Positions 16,200 through 25,980 of a stretch of 64,000 nucleotides of DNA are shown piece by piece (the first letter of the stretch is position 1; every line of letters starts with the position of its first letter). Source of the DNA: Verrucomicrobiales bacterium (GTDB lineage Bacteria; Verrucomicrobiota; Verrucomicrobiia; Limisphaerales; J093); contig JABTUJ010000021.1 in the NCBI GenBank assembly GCA_015075445.1, positions 1 to 64,000 of the forward strand, written 5' to 3'. Both the position numbers and the translations under genes were made by a program. Under the pieces are notes generated by a model. That model saw nothing but the letters and a program-made list of their open reading frames with translations. It was not told where the DNA came from and searched no databases.

Positions 16200-16718
16200 A
16201 TGAACCGACGATCCGCACCCTGCTGCCCGCCCGCGGTCCCCTCCGGGGATTGGATGGAACGATTGCGGAGTCAGGCCGGCCGGGTCACCCGCTCGCGGCG
16301 CGGCGTGCTCGAGGCGCTCGCCCGGCTGCGGCGTCCCTCGACACCGCGACAGATTGTCGACGCAGTGACCGAAGGTTCCTGCGATCTCGCCACGGTTTAC
16401 CGGTCCATGGCGCTGTTCGAGAAGCTCGGCCTGGTCCACCGGATCGATCTTGGCGATGGGCTGGCACGGTTCGAGATCGCCGATGACGACCCGCACGGAC
16501 ATCACCATCATCATCTCGTCTGCCGCGAGTGCGAACGCATCATTCAGCTCGACGACTGCATCCTGGCGGAGATGGAGACCCGGCTGAGCCGGCACTACGG
16601 CTTCCACGAGATCACGCACCGGCTCGAGTTCTTTGGCGTTTGCCCCGACTGCCAGCGGGTCCGGAGTCCGGGCGACCGTCCGAAGAAGACCCCGGCCCGC
16701 AAGCCGCACGGGTCGTGA
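16200..16718 (+). CDS. Fur family transcriptional regulator
   Basis: A 172-residue metal-responsive repressor. A winged-helix domain (RSRRGVLEALARLRRPSTPR; CDLATVYRSMALFEKLGLV) is followed by the metal-binding hinge HGHHHHHLVCRECERI and a C-terminal CPDC that can form the structural zinc site with CREC. It could respond to iron, zinc or peroxide; the His-rich hinge does not settle which. ATG at 16200 is preferred; ATG at 16254 (MERLRSQ) would also give a complete domain. Upstream 16063-16077 is a short CCCGAA-GCC-TTCGGG hairpin of unknown role. Confidence 0.92.
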   Translation: MNRRSAPCCPPAVPSGDWMERLRSQAGRVTRSRRGVLEALARLRRPSTPRQIVDAVTEGSCDLATVYRSMALFEKLGLVHRIDLGDGLARFEIADDDPHGHHHHHLVCRECERIIQLDDCILAEMETRLSRHYGFHEITHRLEFFGVCPDCQRVRSPGDRPKKTPARKPHGS

Positions 16719-16794
16719 CACCCCGGCGAAGTGGGGAGGCCGCGGCCGCGGTTCTGGCTTGACGGGGCCGGTGCGGACTCAAGCCTATCGCGCC

Positions 16795-18138
16795 ATGGAC
16801 CAAGCCACGTATTTCCCCGGCCGGCGTCACCGGGCGGGAAGGACCCTCCTGATTGCCGCGCTGCTGGCTGCGGGCGCCGCGCGGACCACGGCCGACGCCC
16901 TTGAGGCTTATGTCGGCGCACCCGATCCGAGCTTCAACTGGAAGCGGTGTGAGCAGAAGCCGCTGAAGGACTGGGGGACGCTCACGCACCTCGAACTGGT
17001 CTCGCAGACGTGGCGGGGGCAGTTCTGGAGTCATCACCTGCTGGTGTTGCGGCCCGACACGGTGCGGAACCCGGACATCGCGCTGCTGTTCGTCACGGGC
17101 GGCAGCTACAATGCGCCGAACGAGAAGGAACTGGGCATGTTCCGCACCTGGGCGGAGCGGGCCGGGGCGATGGTGGCGGTGCTGAACAAGGTCCCGAACC
17201 AACCCTTGTACGACGGCCGCTATGAAGACGCGTTGATCGCCTTCACGTTCGATCAGTACATTCGCAGTGGCGATCCCTCCTGGCCTCTCCTCTTTCCCAT
17301 GGTCAAGAGCGCGGTGCGGGCGCTCGACACGCTCGAGCAGTTTGCCGTTAGCGAGTGGGGGCAAACCCTGAAGCGCTTTGTGGTCTCCGGCGCATCGAAA
17401 CGCGGCTGGACGACCTGGCTGACCGCGGCGGCCGACCCCCGTGTGGTGGCGATTGCCCCGATGGTCATCGACATGCTGAACATGAAGGCCCAGCTCGAAT
17501 GGGCCGATCAGGTCTACGGGAAGCAGAGCGACGAGATCAGCGATTACACCCAGCTCGGTCTGCACCTGCAGATGGATGATCCGCCGATGGTCCGGCTGCG
17601 TGGTTGGGTGGATCCTTACTCCTACCGGGCACGTTACACCCTTCCGAAGCTGATCCTGCTCGGCACCAATGATCCCTACTGGACGGTGGACGCGCTCCGC
17701 CATTACTGGTGCGAACTGCCGGAGCCGAAGCTCGTGTCCCAGACTCCCAATGCCGGTCATGACCTTGGCGATGGGCAGCAGGCGATCGGCGCCCTGGCGG
17801 CCTTCTACCAGATGATCGCGGACGGTGAAACGCCGCCGAGCCTGCACTGGACGCTGGCGAACTCCGCGAGCGGCACCACGATCAGTGTTCGTGCTTCGCA
17901 GGCCGTCGAGCGGTTCCTGCTCTGGACGGCTGACTCGAAGGACCGGGATTTCCGCAACGACCGTTGGACCAGTGAGCCGCTCACGCCAACCGCCAACGGA
18001 CGGGAAGTGCGCGCCGAGGTGACGCAGCCCGCGGAGGGCTACCGGGCGTTTCTGGTCGAGGCAGTCCTGCCGACCCGCACCGGGCACACGTACCAACTGT
18101 CGACCGAGGCGCGGGTGACGCCGGATGGGATCCGGTGA
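16795..18138 (+). CDS. PhoPQ-activated pathogenicity-related (PqaA-type) secreted protein
   Basis: A 447-residue protein with a signal peptide (RTLLIAALLAAGAARTTADA). The PhoPQ-activated protein family fold is an alpha/beta-hydrolase relative: ALLFVTGGSYN, a nucleophile-elbow-like VVSGASKRGWTTW with a Ser, and the later LILLGTNDPYWTVDALRHYW and NAGHDLGDG, which look like Asp and His positions of a triad. The family is common in Verrucomicrobia and Planctomycetes, and its substrate is not established. The stop overlaps the start of a sodium:solute symporter, so the two are probably co-expressed. The protein may act on a periplasmic compound that the symporter imports. Confidence 0.87.
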   Translation: MDQATYFPGRRHRAGRTLLIAALLAAGAARTTADALEAYVGAPDPSFNWKRCEQKPLKDWGTLTHLELVSQTWRGQFWSHHLLVLRPDTVRNPDIALLFVTGGSYNAPNEKELGMFRTWAERAGAMVAVLNKVPNQPLYDGRYEDALIAFTFDQYIRSGDPSWPLLFPMVKSAVRALDTLEQFAVSEWGQTLKRFVVSGASKRGWTTWLTAAADPRVVAIAPMVIDMLNMKAQLEWADQVYGKQSDEISDYTQLGLHLQMDDPPMVRLRGWVDPYSYRARYTLPKLILLGTNDPYWTVDALRHYWCELPEPKLVSQTPNAGHDLGDGQQAIGALAAFYQMIADGETPPSLHWTLANSASGTTISVRASQAVERFLLWTADSKDRDFRNDRWTSEPLTPTANGREVRAEVTQPAEGYRAFLVEAVLPTRTGHTYQLSTEARVTPDGIR

Positions 18139-19664
18139 TGCCGGCGTCCCTGGCCGTCAGCTTCCTGGCACCCGCGGACTGGGCGGTCATTCTGCTCTAC
18201 CTCGGGGGGATCGTCGCCTTCGGGCTGTGGTCCGGGCGCCGGGCGCGGTCCACGCGCGACTACTTTCTGGGGAGCAAGAACCTGCCCTGGTGGAGCGTGG
18301 GGTTCTCGATTGTCGCGACGGAGACGAGCGCGCTGACGTTCCTGGGGGTGCCGGCGATGGCGTACGGTCCGGACGATCTGACCTTCATCCAGATCATCCT
18401 GGGCTATGTGCTGGCGCGGGTGGTGTTGGCGGTGGTGTTGGTGCCGCACTATTTCCGGGGGGAGATTTACTCGCCCTACCAACTGTTTCACCAGGCGTTC
18501 GGCCAGGCGGCGCGGCGCACGGCGGGCGGTTTCTTCCTGTTGTCCGGCGTGCTGGCGGCCGGGGTGCGGGTGTACGTGAGCTGTATTCCGCTGCAGCTCA
18601 TCCTCGGGTTCTCCGAGGCAGCGATGGGCTGGGTGATTGGGCTGTTCGCGGTGTTGGCGCTGGCCTACACGCTGCTGGGCGGAGTGAAGGCGGCGGTGTG
18701 GGTGGAGGCGCTGCAGTTTGTGATGTTTCTCGCCGGGGGCCTGTTCGCGCTCTGCTTCATCCCGACGCTGGTGGATGGGGGATGGAGCGGGGCGCTGGCG
18801 GCGGCGGCGGCGGGCGGGAAGCTGCACTGGCTGAATCTCGAGTTCACGCTGGCGAAGCCGTTCAATCTCTGGATGGGGCTGATCGGGGCGACGTTCCTGG
18901 TGATGTCCTCACACGGGGCGGATCAGTTGATCGTGCAACGGGTGCTGACGTGTCGCTCGGTGAACGACGGTCGGAAGGCGCTGTTGTTGAGCGCGGCGAT
19001 CATCCTGCCGCTGATGCTGGTGTTCCTGCTCGTGGGGGCGATGCTGTGGGTTTATTACGCGCAGGCTTCCGCGGTGCCGTTGGCGCTGCCGGAGGCCCGG
19101 CCCGGGGTGACGAAGAACGACTATGTGTTTCCGACGTTCATTGTGACCGCGGTGCCGCCGGTGCTGCGGGGGTTTCTGATCGTGGCCATCCTGTCGGCGG
19201 CGCTGTCGTCGGTGAGCGCGGCGCTGTCGGCGCTGGCGTCGGTGTTCACGATGGATTTCTACAAGGGATTGGCGCGGAAGCCGCGGAGCGAAGCCTTCTA
19301 TCTGCGGTTCAGCCGGGGTTCGATGGTGTTCTGGGCCGTGCTCCTGGTGGGGGTGGCGACGCTGACGCGCGAGGTGACGTCGGTGTTGAACGCGGCGTTT
19401 GCGCTGAGCGGACTTACCAATGGCGCGATGCTGGGCGGACTGGCGCTGGCGCTGTGGTGGCGGCGGGGGTCGGCGACGCCGGTGATCGCCGGGATGCTGG
19501 CGGCGCTGGGGGTCATGGTGACGCTGTATCTCGGCTGGCGGGAGGTCGTCGCCTGGCCGTGGTACACGCTGATCGGCAGCACGGTGACCGTGATCGTGGC
19601 GTTGGTGGTCCGAGGCGCACTGGGGGAAAAGAAAGGGACCGAGCCGGAGCCCGGTCCCTTGTGA
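18138..19664 (+). CDS. Sodium:solute symporter (SSS family)
   Basis: A 508-residue inner-membrane transporter with about 13 hydrophobic segments. SSS hallmarks are DYFLGSKNLPWWSVGFSIVATETSALTFLG in the first helices, AYTLLGGVKAAVWVEALQ, and SSHGADQLIVQRVLTCRS. It couples sodium influx to uptake of a sugar, amino acid or similar solute that cannot be named. ATG at 18138 shares its A with the upstream TGA stop; a GTG at 18135 is possible. A perfect 9-base inverted repeat overlaps its last codons. Confidence 0.93.
   Translation: MPASLAVSFLAPADWAVILLYLGGIVAFGLWSGRRARSTRDYFLGSKNLPWWSVGFSIVATETSALTFLGVPAMAYGPDDLTFIQIILGYVLARVVLAVVLVPHYFRGEIYSPYQLFHQAFGQAARRTAGGFFLLSGVLAAGVRVYVSCIPLQLILGFSEAAMGWVIGLFAVLALAYTLLGGVKAAVWVEALQFVMFLAGGLFALCFIPTLVDGGWSGALAAAAAGGKLHWLNLEFTLAKPFNLWMGLIGATFLVMSSHGADQLIVQRVLTCRSVNDGRKALLLSAAIILPLMLVFLLVGAMLWVYYAQASAVPLALPEARPGVTKNDYVFPTFIVTAVPPVLRGFLIVAILSAALSSVSAALSALASVFTMDFYKGLARKPRSEAFYLRFSRGSMVFWAVLLVGVATLTREVTSVLNAAFALSGLTNGAMLGGLALALWWRRGSATPVIAGMLAALGVMVTLYLGWREVVAWPWYTLIGSTVTVIVALVVRGALGEKKGTEPEPGPL
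19633..19660. terminator. Hairpin at the end of the symporter gene, between convergent genes
   Basis: AAGGGACCG and CGGTCCCTT form a perfect 9-bp stem around a 10-base loop. The right arm is followed by TGTGAGTCC rather than a T-run on the plus strand. On the minus strand the left arm is followed by TTCTTTTCCC, which is T-rich. It thus suits termination of the minus-strand secreted-protein gene ending at 19686, and may act on both. Confidence 0.6.
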
Positions 19665-19685
19665 GTCCGACCCGCTGGTTCGCCG

Positions 19686-22600
19686 CTAGCGGCGGATGCG
19701 GTGGAAGCCCTGCGTCTGGCTGGGCGTGAACGTGTAGGGGCTGGCGGCCCCGGCGACGTCGGTCCAATCCCCGGTCACGGCCGGCGCGCTTTGGAGGGTG
19801 CCGCCCCCGGTCCACTCCACGGTGAGGGTGCCGTTGGCGTTCTTCGCGATGCGGGTGAACTCCGGTGCCCCGCCCACGGGCGGCGTCGGGTCATCCTTCG
19901 GGTCCGGGTGCGAGATGACGGTGTAGAAGTTGAGCTCGCGCGGGGAGTTGGCGCCATTGGCGGGCTGGTTGGCGAGGTTGATCTCGCCCTTGGCCGCCAC
20001 GAGAATCTGCTTGGTGGTCATGGCGATGCTCATCTGGATGGTGCGGATGCCGCCGGTCTCAGCCGCGTTCACGAACGGGAGGAAGCTGCTGGTGAGCGGC
20101 GTGATGGTCTTGGCGTCGGGATTGAGCACCAGTACGCGGGCGGCGACCTGGTTCTGCTCGTAGCCGGGCGGCTGCGATACCCAGGAGACGGCGACGCGGT
20201 TGAGCGCATCCACGGCGAGGTTGGCGCGGTCGAAGTTGCCGGCGAAGCCCGCCTCGCTGACCTCGGCGGCGGCGACGAACTGCTGGTTGCGGCAGTCCCA
20301 GGCGGCGACCTTCACGATGTTGCCGTCGGTGACCTTGCCGGCGAGGAAGACGTAGGGACTGTTGATGTGACCGGCGATGCGGGTGCCGTCGCCGCGGCCG
20401 GCGTCGAAGTTCGAGCCGGAGGTGGACTGGTGGGCTTGGCCCTTGAGGACGCCGGCGTTGTCGTAGAAGTAGAGGACGCGTCCGGCGCTGCCGTCCTGCG
20501 GTTTGGCGCGGACGACGAAGCCACCCTGACAGGCGGCGACGTTGGACCAGATATCGCCGTTGGCGACGACGAAGGTGTCTTTCACCACGGTGCCGTCCGG
20601 CGCATAGATGGTGGCGGCCACGTAGTCGCTGTCGGCCACCAGCACGCGGGAGCGGTCCTCAACGACGGAGACGAAGTTGCCGTTGCCGAGGGCCGCGATG
20701 TCACCGCCGAACCGGGTGATCTGGTTTCCGGGAGGGACGCCGGAAGTCGCGCGGGCGTTGGAGGAGTCGATGGCTTTGAACAGGGGCGAGGGGGTGAGGG
20801 TGCCCACGTCGAGGCTGAAGGCCTGGACGGTGCCGTAGCGGCCATCGGTCAGGCGGTCGAAGCCGAGGTTCCAGCGGTTGTCGGACTGGAATTGGGAGTA
20901 CACATGCGGCGAAGCCTCGCCGCCGACCATGTAATTCACGGCGCCGGGGCGGGTGTCGCCGGCCACGCGGCCGGGATTGCCGTTTTGCCGGGAAGCATTG
21001 ATCTGGCCTTTGAAGGGCTGGCCGTTGTCGGCGTAGAAGCCTTCGACCATCTTCGGTGCGCCGCCGGCGGCGGGCTGGAGCATGACGACGTAGCGCTGAT
21101 TCATCATCAGCCCGTCATCGGCGAAGGTGTTGCCTTCGATGAGGAAGGTGCTGGTGCCCAGGACGGAGGCATAGGGCTCCCAGTTGCCGAGGGCGTCGGC
21201 TCCCGGATTGATGACCGGCGTATCCGGCACGATGCGGGTCAGGCCCACGGACTCGATGCTGCCAGGCTTATGGGCGATGCCGAAGGTCCGGCCGGCCACG
21301 ACGCGGGTGCCGAAGTCGAGTTCCGAGTTCTGGCTTTCCCAGACCACGGCGAAGGCGTCTTTGCGGACCGCGATGCGGGGATGACGCGATTCGTAGAACG
21401 CCTCGAGCGGGCCTTCGCGCTCGCTGAGGAAGAAGGGCTTGTCGACCGGGCTGCCATCGGGCTTGAGCATGGTGCCGATGATCAACGGGAAGTTGGGGTT
21501 GTCGTTGGCGGTCGTGCCACCGAAGACCACGAACACGCGACCGGACTCATCGATGGCGGCGTCGACGCGGCCGACGTTGGTGAGCGGGACACCCGGCGTG
21601 GCGGCCTTCGAGTAACGGAGGGTGCCATCGGCGTTGAGCACGGTCACCCAGACCTGGCGGGCGCCTCCGCCATCGAGACCGGTCGTCGCGCACACGTAGG
21701 CGTCCTTGCCGTTGCCGTGGAAACCGATGCCGTCGCCCCGGCCGCCCTGGGCGGCGAGTTCGTTCTCGGCGAGCGTTCCAAGGTCGATGTTGGCACTGGT
21801 CGGGTTGCCCGCGTTGTCGAAGAGCCGGACGGTGCCACGGCCTCCCAGGCCGAACCGGATGGCGAAGCCGTTGGCGGTGACCGCCGCGCCATGCCACATC
21901 TCGGTGACGCTGGGCACCTCGCTGGCGAGCGACACGGCCTTTACCTCCTGGCCGGCGGGGGTGACGATGCGGTAGATAACGTGATTACCGGCCGCCGCGC
22001 CGCCGTACCTGTTGACCAGGTCGTCGCCCTGGCGGCTTTCCCCGACGACCACGATGTTGCCGTTGGCGAGGTAATCCCAGTCACCGATGCGGATGTTGCC
22101 CGACGCCGCACCGTAGTCGGCGGGAACCCCGCTGACGATGCCCAGGGGTTCGCTGCCGCTCGAGAGCAACTGGACGCCGGGCCAGTCGCCGCCGGCATCC
22201 CAATCCGCCCAGGCGGGGACCTCTCCGCCCAACGCGTAGACGGTGGCGCCCATACCGAAGCCATCGCCGAACAGGTTGGCCTTGATCTTCGGACCCCACG
22301 CGGTGTTGCCGGGGATGGGGGACTTGTCGGCCCGGAAGTAGGACAGGAACTTCGAGGTGATCTCGCCGCCGAGATTCGAGGTGATCGTCGTGTCCGGGGT
22401 GACGGAGACGCCCCCGCCGCTGTAGAGCGTCCACACGGCTCCGAGGTAGTTCAGCTCGGCTTCGTCTCCGGCATCGTCCTCCCACCCGATCACGACGTCG
22501 CCACTCGAGGTGATGGCCACGCCGAGGCTCTCCGTGCGGGCGTTGTTGATGGTGGCCGACGTGTTGACGTAGAACGTGGCCGAGCGGGCGGCGAGCTGGT

Positions 22601-22691
22601 TGCTCTCGACCGTGCCGGTCACGTCCTGGCCGAAGGCGGCGGCACTCCCGGCGAGGGCCAGGGTCATCACACTGGCAAGGAATGGTCTCAT
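19686..22691 (-). CDS. Large secreted protein of unknown function
   Basis: A 1001-residue protein with a clear signal peptide (MRPFLASVMTLALAGSAAAFGQ). The body is rich in Gly, Asn, Asp and Val and has repeated strand-turn patterns such as IGDWDYLANGNIVVVGESRQ, VAAWDCRNQQFVAA and ALGNGNFVSVVED. These resemble beta-propeller or adhesin-like blades, but no catalytic motif was found. The last 60 residues (LTVEWTGGGTLQSAPAVTGDW, then FTPSQTQGFHRIRR) match a short C-terminal module common in secreted verrucomicrobial proteins, probably a sorting or surface-attachment segment. ATG at 22691 begins the signal peptide. A long opposite-strand ORF over this gene is a GC shadow. Confidence 0.85.
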   Translation of the reverse strand: MRPFLASVMTLALAGSAAAFGQDVTGTVESNQLAARSATFYVNTSATINNARTESLGVAITSSGDVVIGWEDDAGDEAELNYLGAVWTLYSGGGVSVTPDTTITSNLGGEITSKFLSYFRADKSPIPGNTAWGPKIKANLFGDGFGMGATVYALGGEVPAWADWDAGGDWPGVQLLSSGSEPLGIVSGVPADYGAASGNIRIGDWDYLANGNIVVVGESRQGDDLVNRYGGAAAGNHVIYRIVTPAGQEVKAVSLASEVPSVTEMWHGAAVTANGFAIRFGLGGRGTVRLFDNAGNPTSANIDLGTLAENELAAQGGRGDGIGFHGNGKDAYVCATTGLDGGGARQVWVTVLNADGTLRYSKAATPGVPLTNVGRVDAAIDESGRVFVVFGGTTANDNPNFPLIIGTMLKPDGSPVDKPFFLSEREGPLEAFYESRHPRIAVRKDAFAVVWESQNSELDFGTRVVAGRTFGIAHKPGSIESVGLTRIVPDTPVINPGADALGNWEPYASVLGTSTFLIEGNTFADDGLMMNQRYVVMLQPAAGGAPKMVEGFYADNGQPFKGQINASRQNGNPGRVAGDTRPGAVNYMVGGEASPHVYSQFQSDNRWNLGFDRLTDGRYGTVQAFSLDVGTLTPSPLFKAIDSSNARATSGVPPGNQITRFGGDIAALGNGNFVSVVEDRSRVLVADSDYVAATIYAPDGTVVKDTFVVANGDIWSNVAACQGGFVVRAKPQDGSAGRVLYFYDNAGVLKGQAHQSTSGSNFDAGRGDGTRIAGHINSPYVFLAGKVTDGNIVKVAAWDCRNQQFVAAAEVSEAGFAGNFDRANLAVDALNRVAVSWVSQPPGYEQNQVAARVLVLNPDAKTITPLTSSFLPFVNAAETGGIRTIQMSIAMTTKQILVAAKGEINLANQPANGANSPRELNFYTVISHPDPKDDPTPPVGGAPEFTRIAKNANGTLTVEWTGGGTLQSAPAVTGDWTDVAGAASPYTFTPSQTQGFHRIRR

Positions 22692-23068
22692 GGTTGATCC
22701 TTCTGAGCGGATTGAGTTGTGCTTTGGTGTCTCCACGACCGGTGGTTGGCCACCCGGCTCGCCGGGCGCGCGCAACGCGAGCCCGGCCACCGGCTGCGTG
22801 GAGGATGGACAACATGTAATGCGGCCGGCGAGGGTGCGCAAGCATAGACCTCTTAATGGGACAGGGCTGTGACAAAGTCGATCTGAGACTGGGGTCCGAA
22901 GAGATCTTGCGGAGGGCGAAATCCCGGCGGCCCTGCCCGCACCTCTCCGCACCTGAACGGCCATCGCCGGCTCCGGACCGCCCTGCGCGAAGCCCCGGAG
23001 GCGCACGCGACAAAGCCAGCCGCGACGCTGCGGCGGCAGCGCCTGCGGTGGCGAGGTGGGCCCTGGGT
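22692..23068. other. Intergenic region, leader of secreted-protein gene; no gene seen
   Basis: About 377 bases between the secreted-protein start and the dead transposase. It contains GC-rich self-complementary stretches (ACCGGTGGTTGGCCACC; CGCGCGCAACGCGAGCCCGG) that would form part of the secreted gene's transcript leader. No supported ORF, RNA gene or clear promoter was found. Confidence 0.4.
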
Positions 23069-24896
23069 CTATTCCTCCGCGCGGCGTCGGGTCAGCGACG
23101 GATCAGACTCTGCCGCGGTGCACCGAGGCGGTAAAGTCGGCAGCGACATTTTCGCGCGGGGCCGCGGGCTTGTTGCTCGCAGAGGAAGATCGCCAAGGAG
23201 CGAAACAGGGAGAGATTGCGCGCCGCGCGGTCTCGTGCACCGGACGGCGATCCTCGTCTTGGGTACGATCCGCCGATAGTGCTGGCCGTTTTGATGCTCC
23301 AATGGTCGCGTGCCCGCTGCAGCAACGCTTCCGGTCCGGCCTCCGTGGGGCCCTGGGTGGTCACGGCAAAGCGGACGTCGTCTCTCTTTGACCACGCGGC
23401 CTTGGCGCACCCTGGCTGTGGCAGCGCACGCGGACGACCTAAGCCACGCTGCCAGGCCAGGGTCTGCGGCTCAGTAGCCGTGCACCAGAGTTCGCGCGTC
23501 AATGCGTCCGTGGGCCTTCCAACGTGCTGGCCTGAGGGGAAGGGCGCTGGCAGGAAGTTGTCGGCCTGGCCAGCGCGGTGGGCTGGTTGCCTTTAAGAAG
23601 AGGAAGAAGTCCGCGCCGTTGCGCTGGGTCAGTTGCCGACAGTTGGCCTTGGTGAGGAACGCCGCATCGGCGGTCAGACAGACCCGCCAGATCGATCTTG
23701 GGCAAGTGCGCGGCTACGGCGGCCTCTTCGTTGGTGTCGCTGGCACGGCCACCTGATCGACCAGGCGCTGGTGGGTGGTCTGAAGTTCACCAGGTCAGCG
23801 CCTTGTCGGCTGGGTTTCTGGAGTTCGGGCGGATCTCCGAGGGCGCCAGCGCGGCCTCGGCCTGTTACGCGGGGAACGGGCGGCGCCGGGGCCGCATTCT
23901 TCACCACCTGCCGTCCACATGGACGACGCTCAGGGTTCAGGGTCTTCGGCGGCCATCCAGCGGGTGAGCGCCTGCTTGATTCCTCGGGATCCACCCGCCT
24001 GGCAGGCGGCGGAAGGTGCGTTCGCAGGGACGTCATATTCGGCGCCGGTACTGGCAGGGCTGCAGCAGCCAGCGCCGTTGGGGATGGCTCAGGCTTTGGG
24101 CGAATCGGCTGATGGCATGCGCGCCCTGGGCCCTGCCGTCACCGCCAACGCGATCAGGGTCGGAGCGTGGCCAGGAGGTGGCGCACCCGCGCGGATCGCG
24201 GATCGGTCAGCCCCGGTAAAGCACTCCAGAGCGAATCCAAGTGATCGGTGGGTACCGGACAGGTGGGGCAGCGGCCCCTGCGGTCGCGCAGCGCGGGCAG
24301 TTCGGGGCCCGGACCTGTTCGAGGGCCGCCGCCCAGGGCGCAGACCCACAGTTGCTTGGGATGTTGGGTGTCGGTGCAGAAGTCCCGCCAGTCCGCTGAT
24401 AACCTTGCGTGAGCCCCAACTGTTCCCAGCCCGCCGTGGTAACAGGTGCCGCGGAAGCGCTGGGGTCGACGAGGTCCGGCCACCAGGACCGGCAGCCAAA
24501 GTGCTCCTGCCAATCCTGCGGCAAGCGCCCTGCACCCGTTGCAGGACCCGGCTGGCCAGATTGGGCCAGCGGCCCGGAGCAGCCAGCACGAGAAAGCGCG
24601 CCTGCTGCGCGATCAGATGCCGCCGCCCTTGACCTGGCGGGGACCACTGCAGCCACTGATCGCGCGCTTTGATGTGCCAGGCCGCGAACTGAAGACCAAG
24701 GCGCCACCCACCGCCCGCGGTATTCGGCGACATACCGCAACACGCGCCCCACGGCGTCGGCGTTGCGCAGATAGTGCTTGCAGGTCAGTTCCTCATCGCG
24801 CTCCCGTTCCGAGGCGTGGAGGCGAACGCTCAGGGCCTCGAGAAGCGCGCCTCGGGCGGATTCGGGCCAGGGAAGCGTTGAGAGGTGAACGGACAT
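23069..24896 (-). pseudogene. Decayed DUF4338 / ISAs1-family transposase element
   Basis: From ATG at 24896 (MSVHLSTLPWPESARGALLE) several frames in order give YLRNADAVGRVLRYVAEYRG and WHIKARDQWLQWSPPG, RFRGTCYHGG, WEQLGLTQGYQRT and FCTDTQHPKQLWV. All are DUF4338 signatures. Further on come LTDPRSARVRH, VVKNAAPAP, LPKIDLAG-like and LLKGNQPTALAR, and the C-terminal EALLQRARDHWSIKTAS and AARNLSLFRSLAIFL, which are ISAs1-type transposase blocks. At least eight frame changes are needed. The order suggests one DUF4338-transposase fusion or two coupled genes in the original element. The sequence is clearly inactive; terminal repeats were not identified. Confidence 0.82.
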
Positions 24897-25064
24897 GCGT
24901 CCAGTCGAACAAAGCCCGCCGGGAGGGCTGAAAAATCGCTCCAAACCCATAGGCCCAACTCCTTTCCTACCAGCTTGTCAGCCGCCGTGCTTAATAGGAT
25001 CGGTAAGGGGTCGGACGCCCTTAGACTTGCCTTCCCGACGCATCCGCCCAGACTCCGCGTCGTG

Positions 25065-25953
25065 ATGCGAGCGTTCACCCACTCCTCTCCTTCCCGTCCC
25101 GCCCGGATCTGCCGGGGGCGGTTGGCGCTGCTGGCAACGGTCGGGTTCGCGATGCTGGACGCGTCGGCGGCGGATTACGGGGTGTCGGAGCGGGGACGAA
25201 ACGCCGCTGGCCTGGCCGTCCGGGAAGCGGGCCGCGGTGAGTCTGACGTTCGACGACGCCCGGCTCAGCCAGGTGGATGTCGGATTGGCGTTGTTCCAGC
25301 GGCACGGCTTGCGGGCGACGTTCTACGTGTCGCCGGACCGGCTGGACGCGCGGCTGGACCGGTGGAAGGAAGCGGTGCGACAGGGTCACGAGATCGGGCA
25401 TCACAGCCTGACGCATCCCTGCACGGGCAACTTTACGTTTTCCCAGGGCAACGCCCTCGAGGACTACACGCTGGAGCGGATGGGCGCGGATCTGGCGGAG
25501 GCGACGGTGGCCATTGAGCGGCGGTTGGGGCTGCGGCCGGTGAGCTTTGCCTATCCGTGCGGGCAGACGTTTGTCGGCCGGGGAGTGAACACCCGCAGCT
25601 ACGTGCCGCTGGTGGCCCGGCTGTTCGAGTCCGGACGCCTGTGGCTTTGCGAGGACATGAACGACCCGCTCCGCTACGATCCGGCGCAGGTGATGGCGCT
25701 CGAACTGGATGGCAAGACGTTTCTCGAGGTGCGGCCGCTGCTCGAACGGGCGCGGGAACAGGGCCGCTGGCTGGTCTTCGCGGGGCACGAGATCGGCGCG
25801 GGAGGGCGACAGACGACGCGGGTGGACACGCTCGAGGCGATTCTGGCGATGGCGGCGGATCCGGCGAACGGGTTCTGGTTAGACACCGTAGGAGTGATCA
25901 ACCGGTACGTGCAGGAGAGGCGGGGGCGGCCGGCGGGGACCGCGGTTCCCTGA
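25065..25953 (+). CDS. Secreted polysaccharide deacetylase (NodB-like), apparently frameshifted
   Basis: The NodB domain is in the frame ending at 25953: VSLTFDDARLSQVD (first Asp pair), then GHEIGHHSLTHP with the two zinc histidines, then FAYPCGQ and LVFAGHEIG. It would remove acetyl groups from a cell-surface or environmental polysaccharide. The N-terminal signal peptide (RLALLATVGFAMLDASAADYG, from ATG 25065) is in a different frame. The two join if one G is removed from the GGGG run at 25192-25195, giving VSERDETPLAW. Without that change translation could start at 25237 but with no export signal. Either a real one-base lesion or a homopolymer error. Called as one gene across the shift. 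Confidence 0.8.
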
Positions 25954-25980
25954 GGGGCGGCGGGCGAAGAGGAAGTCGGC

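Noticed and set aside
19701..22697. 998-residue plus-strand ORF opposite the secreted protein
   Set aside because: Low-complexity Gly/Ala/Val/Asp/His product without motifs; the minus strand has a signal peptide and a known C-terminal module.
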